Of a stretch of DNA of 7,392 bases, positions 1 through 6,747 are shown one piece after another. Every line of letters begins with the position of its first letter. Position 1 is the stretch's first letter. The stretch lies in contig CAMVIC010000072.1 of assembly GCA_947167435.1 (NCBI GenBank), forward strand, positions 1 through 7,392, read 5' to 3'. A model generated the notes under the pieces. It saw only the letters and a list, made by a program, of their open reading frames with translations, had not been told where the DNA came from and ran no database searches. The stretch comes from an uncultured Clostridia bacterium (GTDB lineage Bacteria > Bacillota_A > Clostridia > Oscillospirales > Oscillospiraceae). Both the position numbers and the translations under genes were made by a program.

Positions 1-71
<71 letters not shown>

Positions 72-90
72 ATATTTATTTAGCTTGGTT

Positions 91-119
91 ACTATAGCAC
101 AGAGAACGGCTCTTGTCAA
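91..119 (-). promoter_or_regulatory. strong sigma-A-type promoter of the initiator tRNA
   Basis: On the minus strand a perfect -35 box TTGACA (114-119) is followed by a 17-nt spacer and the -10 box TATAGT (91-96, five of six consensus bases). Transcription would start near 84, only about 13 nt before the mature tRNA, as expected for a tRNA gene with its own promoter. The gene is therefore probably independent of the repeat-protein gene upstream of it. Confidence 0.82.
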
Positions 120-196
120 GTATTGCCCAAAAATAATTTTCGGACCCTGTTTCAGCCGGAATCCGGGGACCTTCCGCCGCGGCAAAGCGGTTTCGA

Positions 197-228
197 TCGG
201 GGAGACGGTTTTTATACCGCCTCCCCGA
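197..228 (-). terminator. hairpin after the repeat-protein gene, possible terminator
   Basis: Arms 197-209 and 216-228 pair over 13 positions with one mismatch, closing a 6-nt loop. The hairpin begins 4 nt after the stop codon of the minus-strand gene ending at 233. That position and the GC-rich stem suggest transcription termination or 3'-end protection. No run of U follows the stem on either strand (the minus strand continues TCGAAACC), so it is not a classical intrinsic terminator. Confidence 0.45.
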
Positions 229-232
229 GGTC

Positions 233-1201
233 TTACGGATTGAGGCAGACGCCGCTGGCGTTGAAGGAATAGCGCTTGCCGTTGATTGTTTGGGTGACGG
301 AGCGCAGCATCCTGGAGTCGCTGCCGAAATAATACCAGCTGCCGCCGTACTTCAGCCATTTTCCGGTCAGCGCGACGCCGTCGGAGTTTGCGTAATACCA
401 GTCGCCGGCGGAATCCTGAACCCAGCTGCCGCCGGCCATGGCGCCGGAGGCGGAGAAGAGATAGCGCCTGCCGCCGACGGTATAAACCCCGCCTGCGACC
501 ATATACCGGTAGTCGTCAAAATAGTACCATTTTCCGTTCTGGCTCAGCCAGCGGTTCCGGTACAGAACGCCGTCGCCGCCCGCGTACAGCCAGCCGCTTT
601 CCCGCTTGACCCAGCGGCTGGTGACCATATGGCCGTTGGTATCAAAATAGTAATACTTCCCGGTATCTCCGTAGACCTCGTCCCGGATCATGGAGCCGTT
701 TCCGTAAAACAGATACCAGTATCCGCCGTACTTCAGCCAGCGGTCGTTGTACAGGCGGCCGTCGCTGCCGCAGTAATACCAATCGCTGTCCATGCGGCTG
801 CGGTAGCTGGAGAAGACGGAGCCCGCGTACCAGCTGCTGTCCGTCCGGACCCAGCGGTTGGTCAGCATGGCGCCGTCCGCGCCGAACATGTAATAGTCCA
901 CGTAGTTATCCATGAGCATTTGCTCCTTGGCGCACATGACGCCGGTGGACTTGAAATAGTACCACTTGCCGCCGTCCTTGACCCAGTCGTTCCGGACAAG
1001 GGTACCGTTGCGGTAGTAATACCAGTTGCTGCCTGCCTTATACCAGCCGCTGCGGCTGCCGGAGGCTGCCTCCGCTTCGGTAAGCCGGTCCTCTGCGGGC
1101 AGCACAGGCCCGACTGCTTCCTCCGCCAGAGCGGCAGGCAATACCGACAGCAGCAGTACCAGCGTCAGCAGCGCCGAAATCAGCTTTTTCCATGCGGACA
1201 T
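233..1201 (-). CDS. secreted cell-wall-binding-repeat protein without a catalytic domain
   Basis: This is a predicted exported protein of 322 residues. A signal peptide is clear: Lys5-Lys6, a hydrophobic core at about 7-21, and a likely cut after ALA at 24-26. A short acidic linker (27-50) follows, and then residues 52-322 are degenerate aromatic repeats of about 20 residues of the choline/cell-wall-binding type (CW_binding_1-like). Each is built on W-x3-4-GG-x-WYYF-x3-G-x-M. Blocks begin at Trp73, Trp117, Trp155, Trp197, Trp218, Trp260 and Trp282. In related proteins such repeats anchor hydrolases, toxins or adhesins to teichoic acids or glucans. Here no enzymatic domain is present, so the protein may be a surface scaffold or a glycan-binding protein. 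The block after Trp117 carries an insertion of about 14 residues (127-140). The ATG at 1201 is supported by GGAGGTG at 1207-1213, 5 nt upstream. The ligand is unknown; choline is not demonstrated. Confidence 0.9.
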   Translation of the reverse strand: MSAWKKLISALLTLVLLLSVLPAALAEEAVGPVLPAEDRLTEAEAASGSRSGWYKAGSNWYYYRNGTLVRNDWVKDGGKWYYFKSTGVMCAKEQMLMDNYVDYYMFGADGAMLTNRWVRTDSSWYAGSVFSSYRSRMDSDWYYCGSDGRLYNDRWLKYGGYWYLFYGNGSMIRDEVYGDTGKYYYFDTNGHMVTSRWVKRESGWLYAGGDGVLYRNRWLSQNGKWYYFDDYRYMVAGGVYTVGGRRYLFSASGAMAGGSWVQDSAGDWYYANSDGVALTGKWLKYGGSWYYFGSDSRMLRSVTQTINGKRYSFNASGVCLNP

Positions 1202-1257
1202 ATCAGCACCTCCATAAGCGTTCCGGCCCCCGAAAACAGCCCCGTGCCCTCTTCGCT

Positions 1258-1302
1258 ACTGTACAAACGGACTTTTCCGTGCTAAAATAAAGCGCTTACA
1301 GT
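1258..1302 (-). other. foldable 5' leader stem-loop of the repeat-protein mRNA
   Basis: In the predicted minus-strand transcript, ACTGTA (1297-1302) can pair with TACAGT (1258-1263) over 6 bp. It encloses a second hairpin with arms at 1276-1280 and 1267-1271 (ACGGA/TCCGT, loop AAAG). The structure lies inside the roughly 127-nt leader that would result from the promoter at 1335-1363. I do not recognise a known riboswitch class. It could be a regulatory leader or chance pairing. Confidence 0.3.
1287..1300. promoter_or_regulatory. cre/LacI-family-like operator dyad
   Basis: The minus-strand 14-mer TGTAAGCGCTTTAT fits the CcpA catabolite-response consensus TGWAANCGNTNWCA at all specified positions except the last two. 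Its core AAGCGCTT is a perfect palindrome. It lies between the two divergent genes, about 28-41 nt downstream of the start predicted for the minus-strand promoter, a place where a bound repressor would block transcription as a roadblock. CcpA or another LacI-type regulator is inferred only from the motif. Confidence 0.38.
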
Positions 1303-1307
1303 GCATT

Positions 1308-1336
1308 TACACAGGGAGAGGCGGCCTCTTTTTAAT
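1308..1336 (+). promoter_or_regulatory. possible trkA-trkH promoter
   Basis: A -35-like TACACA (1308-1313, four of six) is followed by a 17-nt spacer and TTTAAT (1331-1336, five of six). Transcription would start near 1343, about 30 nt before the trkA start. The spacer holds the dyad AGAGGC-G-GCCTCT (1317-1329), which could be an operator, or a small hairpin followed by a U-rich stretch. The -10 box overlaps the -10 box of the divergent promoter, so the two may compete for polymerase. Confidence 0.38.
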
Positions 1337-1363
1337 TTTAGCAGAAGCCCACCCTCCTGTAAA
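1335..1363 (-). promoter_or_regulatory. promoter of the repeat-protein gene, overlapping the trkA ribosome binding site
   Basis: On the minus strand TTTACA (1358-1363) and TAAAAT (1335-1340), each matching five of six consensus bases, are 17 nt apart. This predicts a transcript starting near 1328 with a leader of about 127 nt before the ATG at 1201. The -35 box shares bases with the AAAGGAG ribosome binding site of trkA on the other strand. Confidence 0.6.
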
Positions 1364-1374
1364 GGAGTATGCCT

Positions 1375-2739
1375 ATGAAAATCATTATTGCCGGTGCCGG
1401 AAAAATCGGACGCTCGGTTGCCGCGCTTCTGGCGGACGAGGGCCATGACCTGACCCTGATCGACAACGACAGCGAGCTGATTGCCGACGTGTCCAATGAG
1501 CTGGACGTGATCTGCATGGAAGGCAGCGCCACCAGTTCAGAGATCCTGCGGGAGGCCGGCGCGGCGGACGCGGACCTGCTGCTGGCGGCCACGGAGCAGG
1601 ACGAGGTGAACATGGTCTGCGGCATCTCTGCCCGCCACCTGGGCACCCGGCACGTAATTGCCCGAATCCGTGATCCGGAGTATCTGAATCAGACGGAGTT
1701 TCTGCGGGAGGCGCTGGGCCTGTCGGTGATCGTGAATCCCGAGCGGGAATGCGCCCGTGAGATTTCCCGCGTTCTGCGCTTCCCCAGCGCGGTGCGGGTG
1801 GACTCCTTTTCCAAGGGCAGTCTGGAGATTGTGGAGCACAAGGTGCCGCAGGACAGCAGACTGGACGGCATGCAGCTGAAAAACCTTGCCCGGGAGCTGG
1901 GCGCGAAGGTGCTGGTCGGCGTGGTGGAACGGGGCGACGAGGCGGTGATCCCCAACGGCGATTTTGTGCTGCACGCCGGGGACTGGCTCAGCATCACCGG
2001 CACCGCGCAGGAGCTGCGCCGCTTCTTTGTCGCCGTCGGGCAGTATGTGCGTCCGGTGCGCAGGGTGATGATTATCGGCGGCGGCCGCATCGCCGTCTAC
2101 CTGACCCGGCTGCTGCTGGAGAGCAACATGACCGTCACGGTGGTGGAGAAGGACCGGAAGCGCTGCGAGGACCTTTGCGACCTGATTCCCGACGCGCATG
2201 TGGTCTGCGGGGACGCCACTCACTGCGACGTGCTGAAGGAGGAGGGACTGGACTCTGCCGACGCCTTTGTGGCCGTCACCGGAGAGGATGGGGACAACAT
2301 CGTCACCTCCCTCTACGCCAAGAGCTGCGGCGTGGGCAAAATCGTGGCCAAGGTGAACCGGGAGCATTTTTCCGAGATTCTGGAAGACTCCGGGCTGGAC
2401 AGCATCGTCACGCCGAAGGCCGTCGTGGCCCAGCAGCTGGCCCGCTATGTGCGCGCCATGAACAATTCCGTGGGCAGCAGCATGGAGACCCTCTATCGGC
2501 TGGCAGACGGCAAGGTAGAGGCGCTGGAATTCCGGATCAGCGAGGGCTCCGCCTGTCTGGGCGTGCCGCTGAAAAACCTGAAGCTGAAGCCCAACGTCCT
2601 CATTGCCGCGCTGATCCGGGGCGACAAGAGCATCATCCCCGACGGCAGCACGGTCATTGAGCCGGGGGATCACGCGGTCATCGTCACAAAGGCCGGCTGG
2701 CTGCAGGACGTGGACGACATCGTCGAGGGCGGCCTATGA
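1375..2739 (+). CDS. trkA: TrkA, regulatory NAD-binding subunit of Trk potassium uptake
   Basis: TrkA is a peripheral cytoplasmic protein that binds nucleotides (NAD(H), ATP/ADP) and gates the TrkH potassium channel-like subunit. The 454 residues hold two tandem RCK units, as in full-length bacterial TrkA (about 458 residues). Rossmann domain 1 covers about 1-125, with GAGKIG (7-12) and Asp30 ending strand 2. TrkA-C domain 1 is at about 140-222. Rossmann domain 2 is at about 230-350, with GGGRIA (235-240, Ala replacing the last Gly) and Glu258. TrkA-C domain 2 is at about 380-454. I chose the ATG at 1375 over the in-frame ATG at 1369 because AAAGGAG (1361-1367) lies 7 nt before 1375 but only 1 nt before 1369, and the product then starts MKIIIAGAG as the family usually does. 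Its stop overlaps the trkH start. Confidence 0.95.
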   Translation: MKIIIAGAGKIGRSVAALLADEGHDLTLIDNDSELIADVSNELDVICMEGSATSSEILREAGAADADLLLAATEQDEVNMVCGISARHLGTRHVIARIRDPEYLNQTEFLREALGLSVIVNPERECAREISRVLRFPSAVRVDSFSKGSLEIVEHKVPQDSRLDGMQLKNLARELGAKVLVGVVERGDEAVIPNGDFVLHAGDWLSITGTAQELRRFFVAVGQYVRPVRRVMIIGGGRIAVYLTRLLLESNMTVTVVEKDRKRCEDLCDLIPDAHVVCGDATHCDVLKEEGLDSADAFVAVTGEDGDNIVTSLYAKSCGVGKIVAKVNREHFSEILEDSGLDSIVTPKAVVAQQLARYVRAMNNSVGSSMETLYRLADGKVEALEFRISEGSACLGVPLKNLKLKPNVLIAALIRGDKSIIPDGSTVIEPGDHAVIVTKAGWLQDVDDIVEGGL

Positions 2740-4172
2740 ACCATCGAATGATCTGTCGGGTCCTGGCCCTGATTCTGCTGATCTTCGCCGCACTGATGCT
2801 TCTGCCCATGATTGCCGGGCTCTGCTATGGCGAGCGTATCTCCAATTTCCTGCTGCCGATGGGCATCGCCGCCGTGGCGGGCGGCCTGCTGCTTCTGCCC
2901 AAGCCCCGGAGCACGGGACTTGTGGCGCGGGACGGCTTCGTGATCGTGGGTCTGGGCTGGATTCTGATTTCCGTGCTGGGTGCACTGCCCTTTGTTCTCA
3001 GCGGCAGCATTCCCAGCTTCATAGACGCCCTGTTCGAGACGGCCTCGGGCCTGTCCACCACCGGTGCCACGGTGGTGACGGACCTGAACGCCATGCCCAG
3101 AGGCGACATGTTCTGGCGAATGTTCACCCACTGGATCGGCGGCATGGGCGTGCTGGTCTTCATCATGGCGATTCTGCCCATGAGCGGCGAGCATTCCATG
3201 CACATCATGCGTGCCGAGGTGCCGGGCCCCACCGTGGGCAAGCTGGTGCCCCGGGCAAAGCATACCGCCATGATTCTCTACTGCATCTACATCGGACTTA
3301 CCCTGGTGGAGATGGCCTTTCTGCTGCTGGGCGGAATGAGCTTTTATGACGCGCTGCTGCACGCCTTCGCCACTGCGGGCACCGGCGGCTTCTCCACCAA
3401 CCCCGGCAGCATCGGCGGTTTTCACAGCCTGTACTTGGAGATGGTGGTTGCCGTGTTCATGCTGCTCTTCGGCCTGAACTTCAACCTTTACTATCTGATC
3501 GGTATCGGACGCTGGAAGGATTCGGTGAAAAACGAGGAGATGCACACCTTCCTGGGGATCGTGGCTGCGGCGGTGCTGCTGATTACCCTGGGCATCCGCC
3601 CGCTTTACGGGGCACGGACCGCTCTGCGCCATGCCTTCTTCAACGTGGCGGCCATTATCAGCACCACAGGCTTCGGTACGGTGGATTTCACCGTCTGGCC
3701 GGAATACTGCAAATGGATTCTGATTCTGCTGATGTTTATCGGCGGCTGCGCCGGCAGTACCGGCGGCGGCATGAAGCTGTCCCGGCTGATGATCCTGGTC
3801 AAAAGCCTGCGGGCGGAGCTGCGGCTGATGGCCCGGCCCAGAAGCGTGGAGCGGGTTCAGCTGGACGGCAGGCGGGTGGAAAGCGGCACCATTCGGGCGG
3901 CCCTGGTTTTTTCCGCCCTGTATTTCCTGCTGCTGATCCTCTTCTCCGCCCTTGTGAGCCTGGACGGCGTGGATATCGCCACCAGCTTCACCGCGGCCCT
4001 CAGCTGTCTGTCCAATATCGGCCCGGGCATGACAGGCGCGATCGGCCCGGCGGGCAGCTTCGCCCTGTTCACCGACCGGACCAAACTGCTGCTGACGCTG
4101 GCCATGCTGCTGGGCAGGCTGGAGCTCTATCCCATCCTTCTGCTCTTTTCCCCCAGAACCTGGAAGAGCTGA
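2736..4172 (+). CDS. trkH: TrkH, membrane potassium-translocating subunit
   Basis: TrkH is the integral membrane pore of the Trk K+ uptake system and works with TrkA. The 478 residues match the family length (E. coli about 483). Four pore repeats are visible from their filter motifs: STTG (107-110), AGTGGFST (214-221), STTGFG (309-314) and SNIGPG (426-431). The GGCAGSTGGGMK stretch (336-347) corresponds to the flexible gating loop in the third repeat. Hydrophobic segments run through the whole chain, with basic cytoplasmic loops such as 359-389. The ATG overlaps the trkA stop as ATGA, and GAGGG (2725-2729) is a modest ribosome binding site, so translation is probably coupled and both subunits made together. 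No frameshift or missing filter glycine was seen. A Ktr-type KtrB is less likely because of the length and the two-RCK TrkA partner. Confidence 0.96.
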   Translation: MNHRMICRVLALILLIFAALMLLPMIAGLCYGERISNFLLPMGIAAVAGGLLLLPKPRSTGLVARDGFVIVGLGWILISVLGALPFVLSGSIPSFIDALFETASGLSTTGATVVTDLNAMPRGDMFWRMFTHWIGGMGVLVFIMAILPMSGEHSMHIMRAEVPGPTVGKLVPRAKHTAMILYCIYIGLTLVEMAFLLLGGMSFYDALLHAFATAGTGGFSTNPGSIGGFHSLYLEMVVAVFMLLFGLNFNLYYLIGIGRWKDSVKNEEMHTFLGIVAAAVLLITLGIRPLYGARTALRHAFFNVAAIISTTGFGTVDFTVWPEYCKWILILLMFIGGCAGSTGGGMKLSRLMILVKSLRAELRLMARPRSVERVQLDGRRVESGTIRAALVFSALYFLLLILFSALVSLDGVDIATSFTAALSCLSNIGPGMTGAIGPAGSFALFTDRTKLLLTLAMLLGRLELYPILLLFSPRTWKS

Positions 4173-4181
4173 ACGGAACGG

Positions 4182-4232
4182 AACGCAGGAGCCCCCGTGA
4201 AAAACCTTGTTTTTCACGGGGGCTCCTGCGTT
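4182..4232. terminator. perfect 24-bp inverted repeat between convergent genes, likely bidirectional terminator
   Basis: Arms 4182-4205 and 4209-4232 are perfectly complementary over 24 bp with a 3-nt loop (CTT). The stem starts 9 nt after the trkH stop and ends 26 nt from the stop of the convergent lipoprotein gene, the right place for a shared terminator. The A5/T5 tracts lie inside the stem near its tip, and only TT follows the base, so the classic trailing U-run is absent. Termination in both directions is inferred from position and stability. Confidence 0.75.
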
Positions 4233-4258
4233 ATAGCCTTCGATTTTCAGAACCGGGC

Positions 4259-4900
4259 TTATTGTTTTACAAGCTGCAGCTCGCCCTCTACCGAGAGAAT
4301 GCGCACCTGGGTCAGGTCGATTTGAAAGCCGGACCAGACCTCGTTGACCGGGTCCAGCTGGGCCCAGCCCACGAAGAAGGCGTTGCTGTAGCTGCGGTAG
4401 TTCTCATAGCGGTTGCCGTAAGCGTTCAGGGGCAGGGCGTTTTTGTCGAAGACCGCGATTTTGGTGGCCTGCGTGGCATAGAGCAGGTCGTCCGTGTGCC
4501 GGTAGCTGTAGTGCTCGGTGTCGATCTCCAGGGTGTTCACATACAGGTCGAAGGAGACGGTGAAGGTCACGTTATAGTCTCCGTCCGGCCTGAGCAGGGG
4601 CGCGTATTCGTCCCGCAGCACCACACAGTAATTCTGGCATACCTGAGAGATGGACCCGTCGCTTGTGACCGCGTAGAGGGGCAGCTCGCTGAGGGCGAAA
4701 TACTCCGTCCAGTTGTCCGCCGTGATGGGCACGCTCTGATAACGCCAGGCGGGGGCCGCCGGGGCTGCGGCATCCGGCGCTGCATAGACGGGCGCCTCGC
4801 TTACTTCCGGCACAGGGGGCGGCGCCTCCTGCACCTGCTGCCGTCCGCAGCCGGAAAGGCAGAGCGCCAGAGCCAATAGGAAAAGAAGTGTTTTTTTCAT
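4259..4900 (-). CDS. small lipoprotein of unknown function
   Basis: The preferred product has 213 residues. It begins with Lys2-Lys3, a hydrophobic core (5-14) and a lipobox LSGC with Cys18, so it should be lipid-modified and held on the outer face of the cytoplasmic membrane. A Pro/Ala/Glu-rich flexible linker covers about 22-52. The globular remainder has many aromatic residues and alternating hydrophobic positions, which suggests a beta-rich fold; I do not recognise the family. I chose the ATG at 4900 because it places the lipobox at the usual distance. The in-frame ATG at 4948 would add 16 residues before the signal peptide and lies inside a hairpin. No good Shine-Dalgarno sequence precedes either start. 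It is last in the run of minus-strand genes after fakA, 76 nt away, and may be co-transcribed. Confidence 0.82.
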   Translation of the reverse strand: MKKTLLFLLALALCLSGCGRQQVQEAPPPVPEVSEAPVYAAPDAAAPAAPAWRYQSVPITADNWTEYFALSELPLYAVTSDGSISQVCQNYCVVLRDEYAPLLRPDGDYNVTFTVSFDLYVNTLEIDTEHYSYRHTDDLLYATQATKIAVFDKNALPLNAYGNRYENYRSYSNAFFVGWAQLDPVNEVWSGFQIDLTQVRILSVEGELQLVKQ

Positions 4901-4923
4901 GGCATTTTTGTCCGTGAACAGAA

Positions 4924-4961
4924 CTCGGAATGGGAATTCTTTTTTCATTCCGCATTCCGAG
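4924..4961 (-). other. hairpin between fakA and the lipoprotein gene
   Basis: On the minus strand CTCGGAATG pairs with CATTCCGAG (9 bp). After one bulged C, GGAAT pairs with ATTCC (5 bp), closing a loop of GAAAAAAGA. It begins 15 nt after the fakA stop and ends 23 nt before the lipoprotein ATG. No U-run follows it, so a simple intrinsic terminator is doubtful. It could slow polymerase, stabilise the fakA mRNA end or influence lipoprotein translation. Confidence 0.55.
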
Positions 4962-4976
4962 CCTTGAATTTCGAAT

Positions 4977-6719
4977 TTACTCTACCGAGATCATATAATA
5001 GTAGACCGGCTGGCCGCCGTTGACCACGCTGACCTCCGCGTCGGGGAAGTTGCCGATTATGGTGGAGGCGGCGGCGTTTGCCTCGTCCTCCTTTACGTCC
5101 TGCCCGTAGTAGACGGTGATGAACTCCGGGTGCAGATCGTCAAAGGCCCAGCTGAGCTCCTTGAACAGGGTGGGGATGTTGGCATAGCTGCCGATGAGGC
5201 TGCCGTCCAGCAGGGCAAGATACTCGCCGGCGTGGATGCTGTGCCCGTCAAAGTCCGAATCCCGGGCGGCGTAGGTGACCATGGCGGTGTGGACCTGGCC
5301 GATGGCGTCGCCCATGGCGCCCACCAGGGACTCCACCGGCTCGTCCGGGCTGAAGTTCAGCAGGGCGGACACGCCCTGGGGCACGGTCTTGGTGGGCATG
5401 ACGATCACGTGCTTCTCCGTCAGCGGGACGCACTGCTCGGCCGCCATGATGATGTTTTTGTTGTTGGGGAAGACAAAGACGGTTTTGGCGGGGGTGTGGT
5501 TGATCTCCCGCAGAATGTCGTCGGTGGAGGGGTTCATGGTCTGCCCGCCGGTTACGATGCCGTCGGCGCCCAGCTCCCGGAACAGATTTTCCATCCCGGC
5601 CCCGGCGCATACGGCCACAACGCCGTATTCCTTCTCCGGCTCCGCAACGGCGTTCGGGTCCTCCTCAGGTGCCGGCTGCGCTGCCGCCGGCGCGGCCCCT
5701 GCGGCCTTCTGCTTCTCTTTCAGAGCATCCAGCTCTCTGTCGACTTCCTCGATATCGTCGGTGCTCTTCGCCTTGCGCCCGGCCAGCAGGTCCAGGGCCT
5801 GCAGCTGCATATTCTCGATCTTGGCGATGTCCAGCGCGCCGTACTTCTGGCTCTCGGTCAGGGCCATGCCGGGGATATCCGTGTGTACGTGGACCTTGAA
5901 GATTTCGTCGTCGTCGCTGATGACCAGGGAGTCGCCGATGCTGTCCAAATAGAGACGCAGGGGCATCAGGTCCACGTTGGGGTCGTTTTTACGCACCACG
6001 TAGACGGTGTCGAAAATGTTCTTCTCCGGCACGTCCACCTGCTCCGCACTCCAGGCGCCGTTCTCCTCCGCGGGGGCATCACTGCCCATCTGGGAAGAGA
6101 CGATCTCGCCCCGCAGAGAGGCCAGGATTGCCTGCAGAATCACCAGATAGCCCTTGCCGCCCGCGTCAATGACGCCGGCCTTTTTCAGCACCGGGTTCTG
6201 GTTTACGGTGTCCTCCAGGGCAATCTCGCCGGCCTGAACGGCGGCGACCAGGCAGTTTTCCAGGCTGCGCCCTTCTTCGGCTGCCCGGACCGCGGCGGCG
6301 CTGGCAAGACGGGAAACGGTGAGGATGGTGCCCTCGGCGGGCTTCATCACCGCCTTGTAGGCGGCCTCCACGCCGTCGTTCATGGCGCCGGCAAACTCCG
6401 CGGCGCCGGCGGTCTCCGTGCCCTTGAGGCGCCGGGAGATGCCGCGAAACAGCAGGGACAGAATAACGCCGGAGTTTCCGCGGGCGCCGCGCAGCATGGC
6501 GCCGGCCACGCAGTCGGCGGCATCGGCCACTGTGTCAAAGGCCCGTTTGCGCAGCTCCGTGGCGGCGTTGTTGATGGTCAGGCCCATATTGGTGCCGGTA
6601 TCGCCGTCGGGAACCGGGAAAACGTTCAGGTCGTTGATGGCCTGCATATTCGCGTGCAGTGCCGCGTCCGCGCAAAGAATCATTTCCTTGAAGGCCGCGG
6701 CATCGATGTATTCTCTCAT
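4977..6719 (-). CDS. fakA: FakA/YloV-type fatty acid kinase (DhaL-DegV-like fusion)
   Basis: FakA is the ATP-dependent kinase that, with a fatty-acid-loaded FakB, makes acyl-phosphate from exogenous fatty acids for phospholipid synthesis. The 580 residues show an N-terminal DhaL/Dak2 kinase domain (about 1-205). Its metal/nucleotide motif PDGDTGTN (37-44) has Asp38 and Asp40, and RGARGNSG is at 77-84. A middle domain (about 230-312) contains HVHTD (277-281). A charged, Ala/Pro-rich linker covers about 316-363, and a C-terminal DegV-like domain (364-580) follows. S. aureus and B. subtilis relatives are about 550 residues; the linker explains the excess. I chose the ATG at 6719 because AGAGGA (6728-6733) lies upstream; an ATG at 6770 would overlap the previous gene. 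It follows the Asp23-like gene by 28 nt, the same order as B. subtilis yloU-yloV. No fakB is in the window. Confidence 0.93.
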   Translation of the reverse strand: MREYIDAAAFKEMILCADAALHANMQAINDLNVFPVPDGDTGTNMGLTINNAATELRKRAFDTVADAADCVAGAMLRGARGNSGVILSLLFRGISRRLKGTETAGAAEFAGAMNDGVEAAYKAVMKPAEGTILTVSRLASAAAVRAAEEGRSLENCLVAAVQAGEIALEDTVNQNPVLKKAGVIDAGGKGYLVILQAILASLRGEIVSSQMGSDAPAEENGAWSAEQVDVPEKNIFDTVYVVRKNDPNVDLMPLRLYLDSIGDSLVISDDDEIFKVHVHTDIPGMALTESQKYGALDIAKIENMQLQALDLLAGRKAKSTDDIEEVDRELDALKEKQKAAGAAPAAAQPAPEEDPNAVAEPEKEYGVVAVCAGAGMENLFRELGADGIVTGGQTMNPSTDDILREINHTPAKTVFVFPNNKNIIMAAEQCVPLTEKHVIVMPTKTVPQGVSALLNFSPDEPVESLVGAMGDAIGQVHTAMVTYAARDSDFDGHSIHAGEYLALLDGSLIGSYANIPTLFKELSWAFDDLHPEFITVYYGQDVKEDEANAAASTIIGNFPDAEVSVVNGGQPVYYYMISVE

Positions 6720-6747
6720 GTAAGGAATCCTCTTGTGATGATAATAT

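Noticed and set aside
290..1285. Plus-strand open frame opposite the repeat-protein gene
   Set aside because: It is antisense to a protein with a signal peptide and family repeats, and its low-complexity Ala/Val/Pro product shows no domain.
1316..1339. Short hairpin followed by a U-rich stretch, read as a plus-strand terminator
   Set aside because: The stem is only about 5 bp with a small loop and no plus-strand gene lies upstream; the dyad is better explained as a possible operator in the promoter spacer.
1369..1374. Upstream ATG adding two residues to TrkA
   Set aside because: It is only 1 nt from the Shine-Dalgarno sequence, while the ATG at 1375 has 7-nt spacing and gives the usual family N-terminus.
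3713..4879. Plus-strand open frame running from trkH through the palindrome into the lipoprotein gene
   Set aside because: It crosses a terminator and is out of frame with trkH and antisense to the lipoprotein; no family is recognisable.
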